Of a stretch of DNA of 64,000 nucleotides, positions 52,576 through 61,139 are shown piece by piece; the first letter of the stretch is position 1; each line of letters opens with the position of its first letter. The notes under the pieces are model-generated. The model saw nothing but the letters and a program-made list of their open reading frames with translations, searched no databases and was not told where the DNA came from. The stretch spans positions 3,047,001 through 3,111,000 of the forward strand of contig NC_010571.1 in the NCBI RefSeq assembly GCF_000019965.1, written 5' to 3'. A program made the translations under genes and the position numbers. Source of the DNA: Opitutus terrae PB90-1 (GTDB lineage: Bacteria; Verrucomicrobiota; Verrucomicrobiia; Opitutales; Opitutaceae).

Positions 52576-53412
52576 ATGAATCTGGCGGAGCAAATGACCC
52601 GGTGGGCGGAGCGCCAGCGTTCCGTGAACGCGCTGTGGCTGATCGGTTCGCAGGTGCGGGCGACCCGCGACGTCGTGGAGCGCGCCGATGCGCAGTCGGA
52701 TTGGGACTTCCAGATCGTCACGTCGCTACCGGAGCGATTCGCGACGGCCGCGTGGACGAGTGAGCTCGGACTGCGGGTGGTGAACTACGCGGTACGTCGG
52801 GCGGCGATCAGCGGCCTGCCGAAAGTCGCGGTGCGCTTCGCCACGGCGGAAGCGGATCTGGTGGTGCTGCCGGCGGGCCGGCTGCGATTCGCGCGGTGGG
52901 CCGTGCGGCTTGGGTGGCACCGGCGCTCGGCAGGATTGCGACGGAGCCTGCAGGATCTCGCGGTGGTCATCCGACCTGGCTGGAGAATGCTGAAGGGCGG
53001 GCCGGCCTGGCAGGCGTTTTGTGAGCGGGTCGTGGCCGAGGTGCCCGATCCGCGGCTAAGCGATGCGGCGGCGCGCAATCTCGCCGAGGGGTTCGTGTGC
53101 GATGCGATCTGGGTGGAAAGGAAGATCGACCGCGGTGAGTGGCTGGCCGCGCAACGGATGCTGCACCGGTCGCTGGCCGAGACGAATTTTCAGCTGTTGC
53201 ACGAATTGAAGCTGCGTTGCGGCGAGCGGAGTTTTCCCGAGGCGCGGCGCGCTGAGCGGGTGCTGCCGGCGGCGGAGCGCGCGATGATCGCGGTGGCGGC
53301 GCGGCCCGAGCCTGGCGACTTGCGGGCCGCGCTGGAAATGAGTGCTACGACCTGCCGCGCGTTGATGCAGGCGCTCGTCGGCGCCACGTGGCAGTGGCCG
53401 GAAACACCGTAA
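52576..53412 (+). CDS. Nucleotidyltransferase related to aminoglycoside 6-adenylyltransferase
   Basis: A 278-residue protein with the adenylyltransferase-fold signature LWLIGSQVRATRDVVERADA and SDWDFQIV, so the GS and DxD motifs are intact. The middle and end are helical, as in streptomycin 6-adenylyltransferase (AadE type). A resistance function is not implied. The start may be ATG 52576 (GGAGG three bases before) or GTG 52552, which overlaps the previous stop (GTGA) and adds eight residues. It closes the six-gene signalling run, so it might be the output enzyme that modifies a small molecule or protein. Confidence 0.82.
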   Translation: MNLAEQMTRWAERQRSVNALWLIGSQVRATRDVVERADAQSDWDFQIVTSLPERFATAAWTSELGLRVVNYAVRRAAISGLPKVAVRFATAEADLVVLPAGRLRFARWAVRLGWHRRSAGLRRSLQDLAVVIRPGWRMLKGGPAWQAFCERVVAEVPDPRLSDAAARNLAEGFVCDAIWVERKIDRGEWLAAQRMLHRSLAETNFQLLHELKLRCGERSFPEARRAERVLPAAERAMIAVAARPEPGDLRAALEMSATTCRALMQALVGATWQWPETP

Positions 53413-53481
53413 CACCCCCGCGCGCGGACCTGGCCTGCGCGGCCGATCCACGCCGGGTGAACAAAGCGACCTCCGGCGCCT

Positions 53482-53500
53482 ATGTTCGTATTGCGAACAT
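53482..53500. other. Perfect palindrome ATGTTCG-TATTG-CGAACAT
   Basis: A seven-base perfect inverted repeat in the 98-base convergent spacer between the nucleotidyltransferase and ABC genes. No U-tract follows on either strand, so it is a weak terminator candidate at best. It resembles an operator in shape. Confidence 0.45.
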
Positions 53501-53510
53501 TGGTCGCGCG

Positions 53511-54509
53511 TCAGCGCGACTGGAAAAGTTCGGCGATCACGTCCTCGAGCGGGACGTCCTCGATCGTGATGTCGGCGACGGGGCCGGTGCTGAGCACTTC
53601 CTGGGACACGGCGACGACTTTGTCGCCGGGCACGGTGAGCGTGAACTTGCCGTCGGGCGCGCGCGAGGTGGTGCCATGCTGCGACTGCCACGTGTCGGGA
53701 AAAGCCGCGGAGGCCACCTCGGCGCCTTCGGCGAGCGCGGGCACGAAGGAGATGATCTTCTTGCGGGCGCCGCTGGACGTCTCGAGCCGCGCGAGCGCGC
53801 CGTCGTAAATCTTGGTGCCCTTGTGGATCACGATCACGCGCTCGCAGAGTTCCTTGATGTCAGCCATGTAGTGGCTGGTGAGCAGGATGGTGACGCGGTG
53901 ACGCTGGTTGTACTCGCGGAGAAAATTGCGCACCGCTTTTTGCGACACCACGTCAAGGCCGATCGTGGGCTCGTCAAGAAACAGCACGCGCGGCCGGTGC
54001 AGGAGTGCGGCGATCAACTCCATCTTCATCCGCTCGCCGAGCGAGAGCTCGCGCACCATCACGTTGAGTTTGTGGCCGACGTCGAGCAGCGCGACGAGTT
54101 CGTCGAGCGTGGCCTTGAATGAGTCGGCCGGCAGCCCGTAGATCGCGCGAATGAGGTGGAAGGATTCGATCGCTGGCAGGTCCCACCAGAGCTGGTTTTT
54201 CTGGCCGAGGACCAGGGCGAAGATTCGACGGTAGGCGTTCTCGCGCTTGCTGGGATCGAATCCGCCGACGCGTGCGGTGCCGCTGGTCGGATAGATCAGG
54301 CCGGAAAGCATTTTCAGCGTCGTGGTCTTGCCGGCACCGTTCGGGCCGAGGAAGCCGACGAACTCGCCCTCTTTGATGTCGAAGCTCACGTCCCTGGCGG
54401 CGGCGGTGTCCTCGAACTGGCGGTGGAAAAGCCCCTTCACTCCGCCCCAAAACCCGGGCTGCTTTTTGTAAGTGCGGAAAACGCGGGTGAGTTGGCGGAC
54501 TTCGATCAT
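53511..54509 (-). CDS. ABC transporter ATP-binding protein (COG4586 type), no permease nearby
   Basis: A 332-residue ATPase. Walker A is GPNGAGKTTTLK, Q-loop LVLGQKNQLWWDLP, signature LSLGERMKME, Walker B RVLFLDEPTIGLDV and H-loop TSHYM. The N-terminal VFRTYKKQPGFWGGVKGLF insertion and the long C-terminal tail are typical of COG4586 ATPases, which usually sit with two ABC-2 type permeases (COG4587 and COG3694). No such permease is within the window, upstream or downstream. ATG 54509 is chosen by family alignment (MIEVRQLTRVF). Confidence 0.93.
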   Translation of the reverse strand: MIEVRQLTRVFRTYKKQPGFWGGVKGLFHRQFEDTAAARDVSFDIKEGEFVGFLGPNGAGKTTTLKMLSGLIYPTSGTARVGGFDPSKRENAYRRIFALVLGQKNQLWWDLPAIESFHLIRAIYGLPADSFKATLDELVALLDVGHKLNVMVRELSLGERMKMELIAALLHRPRVLFLDEPTIGLDVVSQKAVRNFLREYNQRHRVTILLTSHYMADIKELCERVIVIHKGTKIYDGALARLETSSGARKKIISFVPALAEGAEVASAAFPDTWQSQHGTTSRAPDGKFTLTVPGDKVVAVSQEVLSTGPVADITIEDVPLEDVIAELFQSR

Positions 54510-54625
54510 CGGTGCGGGCGGGGAGTGAACCACGAAAGGCATGAAACGCACGAAAACAAATCGCTGCCACGACGGCGGATTGGCGCCCCCGTGGCACCGG
54601 CGTCAGCGCCTCCGGCGCCATTTCG

Positions 54626-55342
54626 CTACACCAACGATCGAATCCGCGAACCGGGAGGCACGGCTTGTTCCAGCGCGTGGATGAAGCCGTCGATGGGCTG
54701 GTAGTTCGCGATCACGGGTGAAACCCCGAGAGCGCGGAGCTGCGCGGCAGGTGCGCCGGTGCCGACACCGATGAGCGGCCAGCCGAGCTCACGACAGGCG
54801 CGCGCGTCCCAGACGCCATCGCCGACGTAGATGATCTGCTCGAACTCAGCACAGCCGTAGTGACGCGTCGCGCGGGCGAGCGCCGTCTGCATGATTTCGA
54901 TGCGCGGGTGGCATAGGTCGCAAAACGCCGCCGGCACCTGTTCGCAGGGGATGGAGGCGCGCGAAAGCTTGTGGCGGGCGGTGAGCTCCCAATCGCCCGA
55001 CGCAATGGCGATCGCGTAGCCGTGCTCGCGCAGCCAGCGCAGGCAGGCGGCGGCGCCCGGGATCTCACGCGTGCAGCGACCGGTTCGCGCGGTGACTTCA
55101 TCCATCACGGCGATGAGCCGCAGTTGGACGGAGCGGGCTTCCTCGGCGGTCGGCGCTGTGCCGCGGGCCCGACGGGTGATTTCCTGCAGCCAGAAGGCAG
55201 AGCTCGCGTGGGTGATCGATTCCCAATCGAGGTCGACCGGCGGCAAGCCCAGTGCCTGTTCGATTGCGAGCAGGTAGCAGTTCTCGTCGAGCGAGAAGCT
55301 GTCGGTGAGCGTCCCGTCCATGTCGAACATCACGAGTTTCAT
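54626..55342 (-). CDS. HAD-superfamily phosphatase
   Basis: A 238-residue phosphatase of the phosphoglycolate-phosphatase-like HAD group. Motif I is FDMDGTLTDS, motif II Ser in AIASGDWE, motif III Lys in RHKLSR, motif IV VGDGVWDARAC. The substrate cannot be predicted. ATG 55342 is chosen because the family starts just before motif I; the frame is open further upstream. It precedes the ABC ATPase by 116 bases on the same strand. Confidence 0.92.
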   Translation of the reverse strand: MKLVMFDMDGTLTDSFSLDENCYLLAIEQALGLPPVDLDWESITHASSAFWLQEITRRARGTAPTAEEARSVQLRLIAVMDEVTARTGRCTREIPGAAACLRWLREHGYAIAIASGDWELTARHKLSRASIPCEQVPAAFCDLCHPRIEIMQTALARATRHYGCAEFEQIIYVGDGVWDARACRELGWPLIGVGTGAPAAQLRALGVSPVIANYQPIDGFIHALEQAVPPGSRIRSLV

Positions 55343-55476
55343 CTGGAGGCGGTGAGCGGAACCGAGCGCATCGGTGCTGGCAATGCCGGAGCGCGTGAGA
55401 GGGATGTGAATTGCCTGCGCCACGCCCGACGCCGGGCTGTCTCGCCCGCGCGCTTGTGCCGTCCCGCGGTGCCCGA

Positions 55477-55516
55477 TGACCGATTCGGTGTTACAGGTGT
55501 AACACGGAATCGGTCA
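55477..55516. repeat. 40-bp palindrome around GTGTTACAGGTGTAACAC
   Basis: TGACCGATTCGGTGTTACAG joined without loop to GTGTAACACGGAATCGGTCA. The arms match at 18 of 20 positions. The core TGTTACA-N2-TGTAACA has the look of a repressor operator. Confidence 0.8.
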
Positions 55517-55577
55517 CTCCCGTCGACCGGGTCGGGAGGGGGAGAGCGGGTCCGATGAGCGCTTTCGACACAAAAGT

Positions 55578-55605
55578 GTGTTGCAGGTGTAACACTGAAT
55601 CGGTC
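55578..55605. repeat. Second, partial copy of the palindrome
   Basis: GTGTTGCAGGTGTAACACTG followed by AATCGGTC matches 55488-55515 with two mismatches. The left outer arm is missing. Confidence 0.75.
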
Positions 55606-55777
55606 GTGCGGCAGGCGGGCTCGAAAGGGGTTAGGAGAGCGCCAATCTCCTTAGCGGCGTACGCCGCACGGTCGGCGCGTCACGCCCATTGCGGATCCGG
55701 CGCGGGCGTCAGAACCCGTCATCGAGAGGAGCGGCAGCCAACTCAGGTGCGGGCAAGGGCAACTCCCCCCGTTGGCT

Positions 55778-56599
55778 TCAGGCGCTCCCGAGTTTCCGAT
55801 AGTCGAGCGTCGTGTGGCTGATGTAGCCGGCAGCGACGGCGGCGCGGTCGGTCAGCGCGTCCTCGACGGACATCTCTTCGCCGTGGCTGAAAACGAACGT
55901 GTGCGTGCCATCATCCGCCGCGGGACTGAACAGTCCGGGCACGATCACGCGGGCCGGCACGGTGCGACGGACCTCCGAGTCGGGCCGGATCGCGACGGGG
56001 AAATTGATATTGTGGACGGTGAAGCTGCGCAGCGGCGTGGCGTTGAGCAGCTGCGGCGTCAGCGCGGCGGCGTGACGGGCGGAGATCTTGAGAATCGCGT
56101 AGAGCGCGGGATCGGGCCGAAAGCCGTTGGCTTTGAGCCGATCGTAGAGCGCCGTGGACATATCCTGCGAAAACGCCACCGCCGGGAGGCCGTGCAACGC
56201 GCCTTCCCACGCGCCGGCGATCGTGCCGCTGGCGAGGATGAAACCGAGGCTGGCGTTGAGTCCGACATTGATCCCGCTCACGACGCCGTCGATCAAGTCG
56301 GGACTGGCGTCCTGGGAGGAGAACTCCGGGCGATCCGCCAAGGTCGGCAGCAGGTGCGCGAGCGCGATGTTGACGCAATCGCTCGGCGTGCCGTCGACGA
56401 TCCAGGTCGGACAATCGAACCCGCGGTCCACCAGCTCGCAGTGCACCGCGCGGTGCCGCGACTTGCCGGCGCCGACCCAGCTCTGCTCGCGCTTGGGCGC
56501 GGCGATGGCTAGAACGTGGCCGGCAGCCTGCAGCGCATGGACCAGTTCGTGCAAGAAGACGCTGTTGATTCCGTCGTCATTCGTGACCAGCAGGCGCAT
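55778..56599 (-). CDS. surE: 5'/3'-nucleotidase SurE
   Basis: Metal-dependent nucleotidase acting on nucleoside monophosphates and polyphosphate. The signature RLLVTNDDGINS at residues 2-13 holds the metal-binding Asp pair, with the Ser loop in KREQSWVGAGKS, VDGTPSDCVNIAL, and the third binding site in VSGINVGLN. The 273-residue length is usual. ATG 56599 is set by the family N-terminus. It is divergent from the DUF5916 gene, with about 350 bases between them. Confidence 0.94.
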   Translation of the reverse strand: MRLLVTNDDGINSVFLHELVHALQAAGHVLAIAAPKREQSWVGAGKSRHRAVHCELVDRGFDCPTWIVDGTPSDCVNIALAHLLPTLADRPEFSSQDASPDLIDGVVSGINVGLNASLGFILASGTIAGAWEGALHGLPAVAFSQDMSTALYDRLKANGFRPDPALYAILKISARHAAALTPQLLNATPLRSFTVHNINFPVAIRPDSEVRRTVPARVIVPGLFSPAADDGTHTFVFSHGEEMSVEDALTDRAAVAAGYISHTTLDYRKLGSA

Positions 56600-56946
56600 G
56601 GGGAAGGATAGAAGAATCGCAACCTGCGGGGGAGGACGAGGAAAATTCACCGGCCGGATGGGCAGGACGGGAGTTGGGGCGGATGGCGCTTGCGTGGAGC
56701 GCGGGCGTCCCCGGCCGCTTTCCTAAGCCAATTCCGCCACAGATCGCGGTTGGCCTATGAACGGCGAACGTCGACTCGAGAGACTCCGAGCGTCGATCGG
56801 TGCGGGCCAGTTGCCCGCGCTTCGAGGAGGGCTGCGATGAGTTCGGCGAGCGAGCGCCGGGCGGTCGGCTAATAGTTGCAGGGACGAGGATCGAATTCGG
56901 TTGGAGGCTCGTCAGGCGCGAGTGCGGCTTGCTTGTTTTCTCCGAC
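56600..56946. other. Divergent spacer between surE and the DUF5916 gene
   Basis: About 350 bases. It contains a dispersed-repeat word GGCGCTTGCGTGGAGCGCGG (56685-56704) that recurs as GACGCTTGCGTGGGAGCGCG near 59613-59632. It also holds the in-frame open stretch before the chosen DUF5916 start. No clear promoter is seen. Confidence 0.4.
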
Positions 56947-59592
56947 GTGGTCCTCGCTCTCCCAACTTCCCTTTCTGGTAGGATACGCCTGGCGGCGACG
57001 CGTGGTGCGCTCGCGGCCGGGATTCTGGCCGGCTTCGCGCCGCCTACAGGTTTGCACGCCGCCGAGCCGCTGCCAAAGCGGGTGTATCATGCCGTCGCAC
57101 TCAGCGGTGCGGCGCCGGCGATCGACGGGAAGCTCGATGATGCATGTTGGCAGCAAGGCGAATGGGCGGGAGAGTATCGGCAACGCGAACCGTTCGAGGG
57201 GGCGACGCCGAGCCTGCCGACTGAATTGAAGATCCTCTACGATCACCGGAATGTCTACGTGGCGATCCGGGCGCACGATCCCGAGATCACGCAACAACCG
57301 CGGCTGCTGGGGCAGCGCGACGAGTTTTCCGGCGACATGGTGGGCGTGGCGTTCGACAGCTACCTGACGCGCCGCACTTCGTTCGAGTTCGATGTCACCT
57401 CGGGCGGATCGAAGATCGACCTGGTGTTGCGCAACGACGGTTCGGTCGACACGAGCTGGGATGCGATCTGGGACGTGAAGGTGGCGGTCACGCCGGAGGG
57501 GTGGAGCGCCGAGTATCGGATCCCGCTGAGCCAGCTGCGCTATTCGAAAGCAGGCGAGCAGGTGTGGGGATTGCACAGCTGGCGCTGGATCCGGCGGAAG
57601 CAGGAGGAGAGCAACTGGCAGCTGATCCCGATGGACAACGGCGGCGTCGTGCACGCGTTCGGCGAGCTGCGCGGAATCCGGAACCTGCCGCCCTCGCGAC
57701 GAATCGAATTGCTGCCGTATCTGGTGGCGAAGTCGGAGTCGTTGGCGAAGGAGGTGGGCAATCCCTATCGCGCGAAAGACGAAACCTCGCTCGAGGCGGG
57801 GCTCGACGCTAAGCTAGGACTCGGCAGCGATTTCACGCTCGATCTCACGTTGAATCCGGACTTCGGCCAGGTGGAAGCGGATCCGTCGGAAATCAACTTG
57901 AGCACGGTCGAGACGTTCTTTCCGGAGAAGCGGCCGTTCTTCATCGAGGGGAAGGCGATGTTCGACTACGGGATCGATTCGGACCTGCCGTTCTACTCGC
58001 GGCGGATCGGCGACGGGCCGTCGCTCGCGACCGATGATCTGCCCGGCTACGTGAAGATGCCGGCGAGGAATCCGATCCTGAGCGCGGAGAAGATCACCGG
58101 GCGGACGGCGGGTGGGTTCTCGCTGGGGCTGCTCCATGCGCTCACCGGTCGAACCGAAGCGAGGATCACGGAGCTAGGCAGCGGCGAACGGCGGGTGGTG
58201 GCGGAGCCGCGGGCGAACTACGTGGTGGTGCGAGGGCAAAACGATTTCGCCGGCGGCGACACGATCGTCGGCGGGATTTTTACCGCGACGATTCGCGATG
58301 GCAGCGACGAGGAACTCGCGCTGCTGGCGCGGCAGGCGGTGACCGCGGGCGCGGACGTGACGCACTATTGGAACCAGCGGACGTATTTCGTGGAAGCGCG
58401 CGCGCTGGCGACGCAGCTCGAAGGATCGCCGGCGGCCTTGGCGGAGTTGCAGCAGAATCTGGTGCACAACTACCAGCGGCCGGACGCGGCGCACATCGAG
58501 TTCGATCCGGAGGCGCAGGAGCTGACCGGACATGCCGGTCGGGTGCGAGCGGGGAAGAGCAGCAACGGCCACTGGCGCTACAACGGTGGCGTGAGCTGGC
58601 GTTCGCCGGGTGTGGATTTCAACGACCTGGGCTATCTCGCGACGGCGGACTTCGCCGAGTATGCGGCGCAGCTGCAGTATTATTCCGCGGAGCCGGGCCG
58701 CTGGTTGCGGCGGCGCGACGTGCGGCTCCGCCCATCCATCACGAAAAACTTCGACGGTGAAACGCTGGAGCATGAGCTGACCCTGACGACGGAATGGGCG
58801 GGCATGCGCGGCTGGTATGTCTGGGCGGAGACGGAAGTGGAGGCGGCGCGACTGGACACGCGGGTGCTGCGCGGTGGGCCGGCGCTGCGGCGGCCGAATC
58901 GGTTTCCGTTTTGGATCTATGCGGAGAGCGATGGCGCGCGGAAAACCCAATTCAAGATGAGCGCCGGCGGCGCGAAGCTCGCAGGGGAGGGGTCGTCTTA
59001 CTACGAGTTTGAACCCGGGATCGTGCGGCGGTTTGGCGATCGCGTACGCGCAGATGTGAAGATCGGTTTCTCGGAAAGCCGCCAGGAGCGACAGTACGCC
59101 GGGCAGACAGATACGCCGGCGGGCACGCGCTATGTGATGGGGCGGATGGATCAGAAATCGCTTTGGGCGCAGCTGCGGCTGCAGGCGAATTTCTCGCCGA
59201 CGCTCTCGCTGACGTATTTTGCGGGGCCGTATGCGTCGACGGGGCGGTTCGACCGATTCAGCGTCGTGGCGCGGCCGCGCGCAGCGGACAACGACGACCG
59301 GTTCGAATGGCTCGACACGACGCGGGCCGATGCGGATGGCTACACGGCGCGCTGGCGGACCGAGACGTTTCGGTTCGATGATCCGGATTTCGACTGGCGC
59401 GAGCTGAACTCGAATCTGGTGCTGAAGTGGGAATTCCGGCCGGGCTCAACGCTGTATGCGGTCTGGTCCCAGCACCGCGGAGACGATCGGGATTTAGGAA
59501 CGTTCACGTATGCCGACGAATATCGCCGGCTGCTCGAGACGCATCCGGACAACACGTTTTTGGTGAAGATGAGCTACTGGTTCTCGATCTGA
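56947..59592 (+). CDS. DUF5916 outer-membrane protein with CBM9-like domain
   Basis: An 881-residue protein. It starts with a hydrophobic export signal (LAATRGALAAGILAGFAPPT, HA-AE), then a carbohydrate-binding family 9-like beta domain (PAIDGKLDDACWQQGEW, LYDHRNVYVAIRAHD, IPLSQLRY), then the DUF5916 region (STVETFFPEKRPFFIEG, LPFYSRRIG), which is a predicted outer-membrane barrel ending in Phe-Ser-Ile. The function is unknown; ligand or glycan binding at the surface is plausible. The start is uncertain: GTG 56947 was chosen for the signal, and an ATG at 56800 would place 49 unrelated residues first. The length is normal. Confidence 0.85.
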   Translation: MVLALPTSLSGRIRLAATRGALAAGILAGFAPPTGLHAAEPLPKRVYHAVALSGAAPAIDGKLDDACWQQGEWAGEYRQREPFEGATPSLPTELKILYDHRNVYVAIRAHDPEITQQPRLLGQRDEFSGDMVGVAFDSYLTRRTSFEFDVTSGGSKIDLVLRNDGSVDTSWDAIWDVKVAVTPEGWSAEYRIPLSQLRYSKAGEQVWGLHSWRWIRRKQEESNWQLIPMDNGGVVHAFGELRGIRNLPPSRRIELLPYLVAKSESLAKEVGNPYRAKDETSLEAGLDAKLGLGSDFTLDLTLNPDFGQVEADPSEINLSTVETFFPEKRPFFIEGKAMFDYGIDSDLPFYSRRIGDGPSLATDDLPGYVKMPARNPILSAEKITGRTAGGFSLGLLHALTGRTEARITELGSGERRVVAEPRANYVVVRGQNDFAGGDTIVGGIFTATIRDGSDEELALLARQAVTAGADVTHYWNQRTYFVEARALATQLEGSPAALAELQQNLVHNYQRPDAAHIEFDPEAQELTGHAGRVRAGKSSNGHWRYNGGVSWRSPGVDFNDLGYLATADFAEYAAQLQYYSAEPGRWLRRRDVRLRPSITKNFDGETLEHELTLTTEWAGMRGWYVWAETEVEAARLDTRVLRGGPALRRPNRFPFWIYAESDGARKTQFKMSAGGAKLAGEGSSYYEFEPGIVRRFGDRVRADVKIGFSESRQERQYAGQTDTPAGTRYVMGRMDQKSLWAQLRLQANFSPTLSLTYFAGPYASTGRFDRFSVVARPRAADNDDRFEWLDTTRADADGYTARWRTETFRFDDPDFDWRELNSNLVLKWEFRPGSTLYAVWSQHRGDDRDLGTFTYADEYRRLLETHPDNTFLVKMSYWFSI

Positions 59593-59645
59593 GAACCAGC
59601 AAGGCGCGCGCAGACGCTTGCGTGGGAGCGCGGGCATCTGGTGGA

Positions 59646-60951
59646 GTGACATAAATCCGCTTACACTTTTTCGCACCAAGCCGGGTTCGTTTGTCTTGAA
59701 GAGGAAGCCATGAGGCTTGGGGAGGGTTGAGGGAGGGGCGCAGCCCCTCCCTCACCTGAACCTACGAACGGGGACGAGGCCGGATCTGGTTAGCCGCGGG
59801 TCGATCGTGCCCAGCAGGAGGGAATCGAAGTGTACGCGGTAAAGCTGCCGGTAAGGGGTGAACGCCACGGTCAGGCCAACGAAGGCCCGACCGATGTGGC
59901 GATGGCTGCCGTCCAGCTTCACGTAGCCGTGAGGCCTGACCCGGCGAGTGACGCAGCCGAGCGGGTACTGTGGCGGCACGAGTCGGGGCAGCAGCCGGGT
60001 GCTCGGGCGGTAGAGGCTGGCCGGAGTGCGTCCGGCCAAACCCTCATGCGGACGGTCGTGGTTGTACCGGCCGCACCAGCGCTGCAGGCGTCGGACTTGC
60101 GCGCCGTAGGAGCGGGACACGGGCGTGGCGGCCTCGGCCTTGAGCATGCGGTGCATCTGCTCGTGAGCGTTGTTGTCGAGGCGGCGTTTGCGGCTGACAA
60201 ACTGCACTTCGATGCCCAGCCGCTGCCACCATAGGCTCAGCGCGGTCAGGCCATACGGCCCGCTGCCGCAAAACGGCGTGCCGCGGTCAACCCGAATCGC
60301 CTGCGGCACGCCGAAGCGGCGGAACAGCCGCGCGAACACGCGGCGGACCACCGGCTCGCTCTGCCGGGGCACGGGATGGGCCGTAAGCATGAAGCGGCTG
60401 TACAGATCGCGCACCGTTAAAGCCAAGATCCACGCTCCGTCTTTGGTGTAAAAGTCTCCCTTGAAGTCCGCGGTCCAGACCGCGTTCACTCGCTCGGCGA
60501 GCACGGTGGCGGGCCGCCCCGGTCCGGCTCTAAGCTTGCGACGTCGCTGGTGCACGCGACCGGCGGCTACCAGCCACCGGTGGAGCGTCCGGCTACACGG
60601 CACTCGCTCGCCGGGATGCGTCCGCTCGAGCCACCACCGCAACTTGGGCGCACCCCAACTGGGCCGCGCCTGACGCGCGAGCAACACGCGCGCGTGCCAC
60701 CGCGCCAACGCCTGGCTCACCTGTTTGGGGCGGCCCGGTTGTCGCGCAACCAGCCCGTTTACCCCCTGAGCCACATACCTCGCCGCCCACTTGTAAGCGG
60801 TCGTGCGGCTCACGCCAAACCGCGCGCACAACGCGGTCACCGACACCGTGCCTCGCGTCATCTCCCGAGCGAGAGCCTGACGCTGCTGCTCCGCCGTTTT
60901 GATCTTCCAGGGCATCGCACCCCAGAAAAAGTGTCAGCGGATTTATGGCAC
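59646..60951. mobile_element. IS481-like insertion sequence
   Basis: About 1.3 kb. The terminal inverted repeats are GTGACATAAATCCGCTTACA (start of 59646-59672) and its counterpart at 60925-60951, matching 25 of 27 bases. A single transposase gene fills the interior on the minus strand. A degenerate second copy of the right terminal repeat lies just outside, at about 60954-60977. No target-site duplication was found at either choice of end. It separates the DUF5916 gene from pnp. Confidence 0.85.
59752..60915 (-). CDS. IS481-family transposase
   Basis: A 387-residue transposase. An N-terminal helix-turn-helix region (ALCARFGVSRTTAYKWAARY) precedes the rve integrase core with the DDE triad: Asp150 in VWTADFKGDF, Asp210 in IRVDRGTPF and Glu252 in DNNAHEQMHRML, followed by WCGRYNHDRPHEGLAGRTPA. 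The C-terminal part binds DNA in the family. The gene appears intact, so the element may be active. It starts ten bases inside the right terminal repeat. Confidence 0.94.
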   Translation of the reverse strand: MPWKIKTAEQQRQALAREMTRGTVSVTALCARFGVSRTTAYKWAARYVAQGVNGLVARQPGRPKQVSQALARWHARVLLARQARPSWGAPKLRWWLERTHPGERVPCSRTLHRWLVAAGRVHQRRRKLRAGPGRPATVLAERVNAVWTADFKGDFYTKDGAWILALTVRDLYSRFMLTAHPVPRQSEPVVRRVFARLFRRFGVPQAIRVDRGTPFCGSGPYGLTALSLWWQRLGIEVQFVSRKRRLDNNAHEQMHRMLKAEAATPVSRSYGAQVRRLQRWCGRYNHDRPHEGLAGRTPASLYRPSTRLLPRLVPPQYPLGCVTRRVRPHGYVKLDGSHRHIGRAFVGLTVAFTPYRQLYRVHFDSLLLGTIDPRLTRSGLVPVRRFR

Positions 60952-61036
60952 TAAGTGTAAACGAATATGTGGCACTGTGCCTCCTGCCCGCAGGATCGAT
61001 CCGGAACGGCCGGGGCGACCGCAGTCGCGCGGAAAC

Positions 61037-61123
61037 GGCAGGCACGGAGGCCTGCCGCTACAAAAAAGCGCCGGTCGGGAGACCGGCGCTGGAGAGACGG
61101 AGGAACGCGACGAGGGCGTCGCG
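61037..61123. repeat. Two dispersed words flanking the pnp terminator
   Basis: 61037-61061 is the exact reverse complement of 20749-20773. 61106-61123 is identical to 2748-2765. They sit either side of the terminator. Confidence 0.8.
61062..61090 (-). terminator. Rho-independent terminator of pnp
   Basis: A perfect ten-pair stem AGCGCCGGTC/GACCGGCGCT (61067-61076 with 61081-61090), four-base loop, followed in minus sense by TTTTT. It lies 50 bases past the pnp stop. Confidence 0.92.
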
Positions 61124-61139
61124 TCCCCATGGCTGGTGA

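Larger units (their letters stand above)
55343..55777. other. Gene-free stretch with operator-like palindromes
   Basis: A 435-base spacer upstream of the HAD gene and downstream of surE. It has no credible gene in six frames. It contains a 40-bp near-perfect palindrome (55477-55516) and a related partial copy 90 bases on (55578-55605). The rest, to 55777, shows no recognisable structure. Confidence 0.6.

Noticed and set aside
52576-53412. Aminoglycoside resistance gene
   Set aside because: Only the fold and the GS/DxD motifs match. The operon context is signalling, and no resistance context or mobile element is next to it.
53482-53500. LexA/SOS box
   Set aside because: TGTTC and GAACA are seven bases apart, and the site is in a convergent spacer where no promoter is expected.
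55630-55680. Integron attC site (GTTAGGA-like word)
   Set aside because: No paired RYYYAAC arm and no cassette structure or integrase nearby.
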